NCBI GenBank assembly: GCA_016931085.1
Contig: JAFGFO010000090.1
Span: 1-26,450 of the forward strand
Length of the DNA: 26,450 bases
DNA from: Thermoflexales bacterium
Lineage (GTDB): Bacteria; Chloroflexota; Anaerolineae; Fen-1058
Reading direction: 5' to 3'
Shown here: in pieces, positions 22,476 through 26,450 of the stretch
How the letters are laid out: every line of letters begins with the position of its first letter
Numbering within the stretch: position 1 is the first letter of the stretch
Program-made: the position numbers and the translations under genes
Notes under the pieces: model-generated
Database searches by the model: none
The model's input: only the letters and a program-made list of their open reading frames with translations
Told to the model about the DNA's origin: nothing

Positions 22476-22520
22476 TTGGCATTGATGGCACATGTGTGGT
22501 ATCCTTACTTGACAGGAGGG
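22476..22520 (+). promoter_or_regulatory. Possible promoter and ribosome site of the second histidine kinase
   Basis: TTGGCA (22476-22481), 18 nt, TATCCT (22500-22505) is a modest promoter match in the 99-nt gap after the permease. AGGAGGG (22514-22520) lies 9 nt before ATG 22530 and decides that start over the earlier in-frame GTG 22431 and ATG 22485. Confidence 0.4.
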
Positions 22521-22529
22521 CTACCTCGA

Positions 22530-24015
22530 ATGAGGGGGCATCAAGTGAGCGACGAGGCTTTGCACATGGCGCGCCTGGCGCGCTTGCTCGAGATCAGTTG
22601 CGATTTGGCCTCGACCAGGTCGTTGGAGTTGCTGCTGCACAGGATCGTACAAGTGGCCGCCGAGCTGACGGGGACCGAGTCAGCCCGGCATCCTGCTGTT
22701 CGATAAACCCTCCGGGCAACTGCGCTTTGTAGCCGCCACCAGCTTTGCCGATCAACTTTTTAGCATCCCGGTCCCCTTGGACAGCTCGATCGCCGGCTCC
22801 GCCTTTTCTGCCTGCCAACCGGTGATCGTGCCCGACGTTGGCCTGGACCCGCGCTACTACCGGGCCGTGGAAAAGGCCACCGGCTTCAAGGCGCGCGCGC
22901 TGCTGGCGCTCCCTCTGCGCTTCCAAGATTGCCAGGTGGGTGTGTTGGAGGTTGAGAACAAGCGCGACGATTCGGCCTTTGGCCAGGCGGATGTGGATAT
23001 GCTGACGGCCTTGGCGGCCCATGCGGCGGTGGCGATCGAAAATGCCCGCTTGTACGCCCAGGCCCAGGCCGAGATCGCCGAGCGCACGCGCGCCGAGGCC
23101 GAGCTGCGCCGGCATCGCGATCAGTTGGAAATAGTGGTCCAGGCGCGCGTGGCCGACATCGAGCGGATCAACGCCGAGCTGGAACGGCGCGCCGGCGACC
23201 TGATGACGGCCAATGTGCAGTTGCGGGCCGAAATCGCGGCGCGCGAGCAGGCGCAAGCCAGGATCGTGCAGCAGCAGCGCGATCTGGCCGTGATGCAAGA
23301 GCGCGAGCGCACCGGGCGCGAGCTGCACGACAACCTGGGGCAGGTGATGAGCTACGTCAGCGCCCAGTCCCAGGCCGCCATCCAACGGATCGCCGACGGC
23401 AAGCCGGCCGAAGCGGAGGCGCTGCTGGAGCGCCTGGTCAGTGTCGCGGCGCAGGCCAACCTGGACATGCGCGAATACATCGCCGGCGTCAGGTCGTCAG
23501 CGCTGCTGGACCAAAGTTTCCACACCGCGATGGAGCATTACCTGCGGCGCTTTGGCCAGATCAGTGCCATTCGGGCCGAATTGGACATGGACGAGTGGCC
23601 TGAAGACGCGCTCGAGCCGACGGCCAAATTAGAGCTGCTGCGCATCGTCCAGGAGGCGCTGACCAATGTCCGCAAGCACGCCCAGGCCAGGCTCGCCCGC
23701 GTGTCCTTGAAGCTAGAGACGGATCCCGCCACCGGCGTGCGGACGCTGCAGGTCACGATGCAAGACGACGGGGTGGGATTCGCCCGGCCTATAGACCAGG
23801 TTTTGGAAAGCGAGGGAGGCCAGTGGACTGGCCTGGGCCAGCGGACTGGCGTGGGCCAGCAGATTGGCCTGGACTGGCAGACTGGCCTGGGCCAGCAGGT
23901 AGGACTGGGTCTCATGCGCGACAGGGCGCACGAGATCGGCGGCAGCCTGCGCGTGGTGTCCGCGCCGGGGCAAGGTGCGCGCATCATCGTTCGCGTCCCG
24001 CTGGCACACTCTTGA
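22530..24015 (+). pseudogene. GAF-domain NarL-type sensor histidine kinase, disrupted by a single-base frameshift
   Basis: Frame 22530-22706 encodes RLARLLEISCDLASTRSLEL and VQVAAELTGTE, the start of a GAF domain. The rest continues in the +1 frame (GILLFDKPSGQLRFVAATSF, then PVPLDSSIAGSAF onwards to 24015). Removing one C from the CCC at 22684-22686 restores TESAGILLFD and one 494-aa protein: GAF, a long coiled coil, HisKA_3 (His in ERTGRELHDNLGQVM) and HATPase_c (LRIVQEALTNVRKHA, DDGVGF, GLGLMRDRAHEIGGSL). The ATP lid is enlarged by five 6-residue repeats. Everything after the shift is intact, suggesting a recent lesion, a sequencing or assembly error, or use of an internal start such as TTG 22777. 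It would pair with the LuxR-type regulator 57 nt downstream. Confidence 0.82.
23821..23910 (+). repeat. Five 18-bp in-frame repeats in the kinase ATP lid
   Basis: Five contiguous 18-nt units encode QWTGLG, QRTGVG, QQIGLD, WQTGLG and QQVGLG, immediately followed by LMRDRA. The last unit is the normal G2 glycine box (GLGLM); the four before it look like extra copies of it. Confidence 0.85.
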
Positions 24016-24060
24016 ACAGACTTCTTGCACCAGGGAACTCGCAAACCTGGCCAAGTGCGC

Positions 24061-24066
24061 TAAAAT
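24061..24066 (+). promoter_or_regulatory. Possible -10 element for a leaderless transcript
   Basis: TAAAAT fits the TANNNT pattern of leaderless promoters and ends 6 nt before GTG 24073, putting a transcription start at or next to the start codon. No ribosome site precedes that GTG. No matching -35 is seen. Confidence 0.3.
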
Positions 24067-24072
24067 GCTCTT

Positions 24073-24723
24073 GTGAAGATCTTACTGGTCGACGACCCCC
24101 CGCTCTTTATAGAGGGCATCCAAAACCTGCTGCACGCGCACGGCCGGCAAGTGGTGGGGATAGCCCAAGACGGGCTCGACGCGCTCGACAAGGCACGCGA
24201 GCTGCGCCCGGACCTCATCTTGATGGACGTTCGCATGCCGCGCTGCGACGGGCTGCGGGCCACCCGCTTGATCAAGGCCGAGCTGCCCGAGATCACCATC
24301 GTCATGCTGACCGTGTCCGAAGACGACGAGAACTTGTTCGAGGCCATCAAGAGCGGCGCCAGCGGCTATCTGCTCAAAGACCTGAAAGCCGCGCTTTTCC
24401 TCGAGCTGTTGTCCAGCCTGGAACACGGCGTCTTGCCTTTTTCGCCCGGTCTGGCGGCCAAGATATTGGAGCAATTCAAGGAACTGTCCGCTCTGTCCGC
24501 CCACCCAGGGCCGGCGCCTGGTCAAGAGTCGCCGCTCACTCCCCGCCAGGCTGAAATCCTGGCGCTCGCCGCGCAAGGGTTGAGCTACAGGCAAATCGGC
24601 GCCCAGCTTGGCCTGGCCGAAAGCACCGTCAAGAACCACATGAGCGCCGTCATGGAACGGCTGCACCTCCAAAACCGGGCCCAAGTCATCGCCTACGCCG
24701 AGCGCGCCAGGCTGGTGCCGTAG
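24073..24723 (+). CDS. NarL/FixJ-family response regulator (receiver plus LuxR HTH)
   Basis: This 216-aa two-domain regulator has a receiver at residues 1-120: acidic pair D7-D8 in ILLVDDPPLF, phospho-acceptor D52 in LILMDVRMP, T in VMLTVSEDD and K in YLLKD. The C-terminal LuxR-type DNA-binding domain (about 155-212) reads LTPRQAEILALAAQGLSYRQ, IGAQLGLAESTVKNHMSAV. The linker is alanine/proline rich. Relatives often have DDHPLF; here His is replaced by Pro. It starts at GTG and follows a NarL-type kinase by 57 nt, so the two form a classical pair, although the kinase gene appears frameshifted. Its targets may include the upstream transporter genes, which is inference only. Confidence 0.95.
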   Translation: MKILLVDDPPLFIEGIQNLLHAHGRQVVGIAQDGLDALDKARELRPDLILMDVRMPRCDGLRATRLIKAELPEITIVMLTVSEDDENLFEAIKSGASGYLLKDLKAALFLELLSSLEHGVLPFSPGLAAKILEQFKELSALSAHPGPAPGQESPLTPRQAEILALAAQGLSYRQIGAQLGLAESTVKNHMSAVMERLHLQNRAQVIAYAERARLVP

Positions 24724-24731
24724 AGACGTGG

Positions 24732-24756
24732 GGGCGAGGCACTGCCTCGCCCTTTT
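24732..24756. terminator. Intrinsic terminator
   Basis: GGGCGAGGC (24732-24740), loop ACT, GCCTCGCCC (24744-24752), then TTTT. It lies 8 nt after the regulator's stop and 10 nt before the stop of the convergent gene, so it serves at least the plus-strand transcript. Confidence 0.8.
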
Positions 24757-24766
24757 CCTGGAAGGT

Positions 24767-25438
24767 TCAAAATACCTTGGGGGTAAAACCGGGCGAGTCG
24801 AGCACGCTCATGACGTCCTGCCCGAAGCCGAGCACGATCAGCCCCAGGCTCTCGCCATAACGCACCAGGCTCTCGTCTACGTACAGCGAGGCAATCGCGC
24901 CAATCACCTTTTTGGCGGCGTATTCGGGGAAATACTCGCGCACGCCGGGCAGCCGCTGGGCGAAACGCTCGATGGCCTCTGGCGACAGCGCGCTCTTGGT
25001 CTCGTTGACGAGCAGGTACTCGCCGCAGGTGGCTATCACGTCGAATTCTTGCATCTGGCCCGAGTCGGCCGGATGCCGCCGGCGTGCCCGTACCGCAGTG
25101 CTCTCGATGCGCTCTTCCGGGCAACCAACGACGGTGCGCAGGATGGGCGGGATGCTGGGAGCGACCAGGTCCTCCGCCATGGTGCCCATCTTGTTGGCCA
25201 ACTCGCCCCATTGTTTTCTCATCTGGATGATGGCATCGTCCGTCTTGTTTTTGAATTCGCTCATTTCATCCTTAAAGTCGCTCATCTCGCCCTTGAACTC
25301 GGCCATCTCGTTCTGAAAGACGCGCATCTCACGGGAGGTGCGCTCTGCCTCCTCGTGGGCGCGCTCTTGCGCCGCCAGCATCCGCTCCATCAGTTGTTCC
25401 AGGTTGGTCACTCGATAGTCAAGGCTTGTCCCTATCAT
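24767..25438 (-). CDS. Coiled-coil PD-(D/E)XK nuclease-like protein (DUF3782-like)
   Basis: This 223-aa protein starts at ATG 25438 (GAGG 6 nt upstream); GTG 25450 would add four residues. Residues 11-80 form a coiled coil with heptads EMAEFKG, EMSDFKD, EMSEFKN. A conserved helix ELANKMGTMAEDLVAPSIPP follows, then a nuclease-like core with D133 in EFDVIATCGEYLLVNETKS, E146 and K148, fitting PD-(D/E)XK. Proteins of this layout are multi-copy in cyanobacteria and Chloroflexota and have no proven function that I know of. The gene converges on the LuxR regulator and is not in an operon. Confidence 0.82.
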   Translation of the reverse strand: MIGTSLDYRVTNLEQLMERMLAAQERAHEEAERTSREMRVFQNEMAEFKGEMSDFKDEMSEFKNKTDDAIIQMRKQWGELANKMGTMAEDLVAPSIPPILRTVVGCPEERIESTAVRARRRHPADSGQMQEFDVIATCGEYLLVNETKSALSPEAIERFAQRLPGVREYFPEYAAKKVIGAIASLYVDESLVRYGESLGLIVLGFGQDVMSVLDSPGFTPKVF

Positions 25439-25587
25439 CGCTCGCCTCACTTCCTACACACCTATTATACCACGTGTGGGGGAGATGTTCCAGCGGGTCT
25501 GAACCCTGCCCACCTTCTTCGCCCCGGCACAAGTTCCTATCAACGCTGGCGTCCTGGCTCTTTCGGACTAGCCTGATCTATCCCGGC

Positions 25588-25652
25588 CTAGACCATGACT
25601 AGACCATGACTAGACCATGACTGGACCATGCCAGACCACGACTAGACTTTTT
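25588..25652. repeat. 11-bp tandem array (CTAGACCATGA)
   Basis: Three exact CTAGACCATGA units (25588-25598, 25599-25609, 25610-25620) are followed by CTGGACCATGC, CAGACCACGA and CTAGACTTTTT. An inverted core GGTCTAG recurs at 25673-25679. The period equals about one helical turn. The array occupies the upstream part of the 266-nt gap before the gene at 25717 and looks like an operator array; the first part of the gap (25451-25587) shows nothing else I can name. Confidence 0.75.
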
Positions 25653-25668
25653 CAGTACCTTTAGACAG

Positions 25669-25698
25669 TTGCGGTCTAGTCGCCTGGTGTGATATGAT
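25669..25698 (+). promoter_or_regulatory. Promoter for the receiver-like gene
   Basis: TTGCGG (25669-25674), 18 nt, TATGAT (25693-25698) form a reasonable promoter just before GGAGG (25708-25712) and GTG 25717. The GGTCTAG inverted core overlaps the -35, so a protein bound to the 11-bp array could extend over it. Confidence 0.5.
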
Positions 25699-25716
25699 GA
25701 ATGGTATGGAGGTGCA

Positions 25717-26079
25717 GTGACCCCACCGAAGGTCGTCATCTATGGCAGATCGCTCTTCCTGGCCGGCGTCGAGGCCAGCCTGGCCGGCCGCGCCGAGCTG
25801 GCCGTCAGCAGCCTGGACAGCGCCCAGGCCAGCTCGCTGGACACCCTGCTCCGGCTCGGGCCGGACGCCATCATCCTCGACGCTTCCAGCCCGGCCGGCC
25901 TCACCGAGATGAAGGGCTTGTTCCACAACCGTCGCACTCCCCTGCTCATCAGCCTCGACCGGGACACCAGCCAGGCCACCGTATGGAGGGGGCGTCAGCA
26001 GCCTGTGCGCCGCGCCGACGATTTGGTCGCCTTGATTCAAAGCGCCCACCAACACCCTGGTTTGGAACACGTGACGTGA
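25717..26079 (+). CDS. Receiver-like single-domain protein without the acidic pocket
   Basis: This 120-aa protein has the alternating strand/helix pattern of a receiver (KVVIYGRSLFLAGVEASLAG, DAIILDASSP, PLLISLD, DDLVALIQSAH). The VDDHP motif is replaced by IYGRS and there is no clear switch lysine, though D55 or so in IILDASS remains. It is probably not regulated by normal phosphorylation; it may be a protein-interaction or DNA-independent regulator. The start GTG 25717 has GGAGG 4 nt upstream. Arginine-rich stretches near the C-terminus (WRGRQQPVRRADD) could contact DNA or RNA. It is preceded by an 11-bp repeat array and followed by a secreted-protein gene 62 nt downstream. Confidence 0.65.
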   Translation: MTPPKVVIYGRSLFLAGVEASLAGRAELAVSSLDSAQASSLDTLLRLGPDAIILDASSPAGLTEMKGLFHNRRTPLLISLDRDTSQATVWRGRQQPVRRADDLVALIQSAHQHPGLEHVT

Positions 26080-26080
26080 A

Positions 26081-26097
26081 CGCACGTTTTTCGTGCG
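26081..26097 (+). other. Small hairpin between receiver-like gene and secreted protein
   Basis: CGCACG, loop TTTTT, CGTGCG form a perfect 6-bp stem directly after the stop at 26079. There is no T-run after it. It may be a transcript-stabilising or attenuating hairpin ahead of the ribosome site GGAGG (26132-26136). Confidence 0.3.
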
Positions 26098-26141
26098 CCA
26101 AGCTTTCGTGATTATTAATTCGAGTAAAAATGGAGGAAAAA

Positions 26142-26450
26142 ATGTTTACACGTTCTCAACCCTATTGGCTTCGTCTCATCATGGCAGTCGTCATGACGGT
26201 CGGCCTGCTCGGCGCGCCGAGTAGGCCTATCCGCTCAGCCGCCGCCGCGCCCGTGGAGGACGCCGGCGCGCTGGCGCCGGCCGCCACCCAGATCCTGGGC
26301 GGCACGGCCGCCGAGGGCAACCTGCGCGTCGAATTGTACGACGCCGGCCACGTTGGCCTCTATCGGGCATTCGAAGCGAAAGGCAATTGCGAGCATACAT
26401 CCCCCACAATGGCGTCATTTTGCGGCCTGGCGCCCCACTTACCTTCCCGA
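26142..26450 (+). CDS. Secreted protein, N-terminal part only (runs off window; possible frameshift)
   Basis: ATG 26142 with GGAGG 5 nt upstream opens a frame that stays open to the window end (103 codons). Residues 1-36 are a signal peptide (positively charged SQPYWLR, hydrophobic LIMAVVMTVGLLG, cleavage region RSAAAAP). The mature part begins with an alanine/proline-rich stretch, then ILGGTAAEGNLRVELYDAGH, a beta-rich pattern. After about residue 76 the frame becomes cysteine/serine-rich and unprotein-like, while the -1 frame reads YIPHNGVILRPGAPLTFP. One base may be missing near 26371-26376. The product is not recognised; a repeat-rich exoprotein is a guess from the signal peptide and context. 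Confidence 0.6.
   Translation, partial: MFTRSQPYWLRLIMAVVMTVGLLGAPSRPIRSAAAAPVEDAGALAPAATQILGGTAAEGNLRVELYDAGHVGLYRAFEAKGNCEHTSPTMASFCGLAPHLPSR

Noticed and set aside
22640..22777. Programmed ribosomal frameshift in the second kinase
   Set aside because: The slip site would be a plain CCC with no downstream structure or internal Shine-Dalgarno I can see, and this kinase family is not known for it. A mutation or sequence error is simpler.
25588..25652. 11-bp repeats as a CRISPR array
   Set aside because: Units are contiguous and far too short, with no spacers and no cas genes.

Overview
The window looks like a chromosomal stretch of a GC-rich bacterium, most likely a Chloroflexota member (Anaerolineae-like). 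This is an inference from gene style, not from a marker gene. The clues are strong AGGAGG ribosome sites with frequent GTG/TTG starts, multi-GAF histidine kinases, a GxxExxY protein, a coiled-coil PD-(D/E)XK protein, short heptamer repeats between genes, and a secreted protein ending in FLPAILKN. I found no rRNA, tRNA, CRISPR array or phage gene.

Layout. (1) 1-5304 (+): a nucleoside-type ABC importer (ATPase and two permeases; the binding lipoprotein would lie off the left edge), a small membrane protein and uracil phosphoribosyltransferase. Together they read as a nucleoside/pyrimidine salvage cluster. A low-GC GxxExxY gene flanked by imperfect inverted repeats is wedged between the two permeases. 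(2) 5330-6376 (+): a MraY/WecA-type polyprenyl-phosphate glycosyl-1-phosphate transferase, ending in a convergent hairpin. (3) 12785-6446 (-): a likely operon of Ser/Thr kinase with C-terminal TPRs, triosephosphate isomerase, an M50-like membrane metalloprotease, and a large lipoprotein with two beta-propellers and a PKD domain. (4) 12786-13124: a regulatory region with divergent promoters, two palindromic operator-like sites and a MITE-like hairpin. (5) 13125-14000 (+): an arginine deiminase/DDAH-type hydrolase.

(6) 14084-24723 (+) is the most unusual part. A five-GAF histidine kinase, a single-domain response regulator and a degenerate receiver fused to an effector-associated (EAD/death-like) domain run head to tail. 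The last overlaps, by ATGA, a family-5 peptide-type substrate-binding protein followed by two permeases, with no ATPase genes. The substrate-binding protein appears to be circularly permuted: the block that normally follows the signal peptide sits at its C-terminus. A second histidine kinase follows (NarL-type, broken by one extra base, with five 18-bp repeats expanding its ATP-lid glycine box), then a LuxR-family regulator.

(7) 24724-26450: a convergent coiled-coil nuclease-fold gene, an 11-bp tandem array in front of a receiver-like gene lacking the acidic pocket, and the start of a secreted protein cut by the window edge, possibly frameshifted.

The leading candidates for something undescribed are the permuted binding protein translationally coupled to a receiver-EAD adaptor, the expanded ATP lid, and the inverted-repeat GxxExxY element with a related gene-less hairpin nearby.
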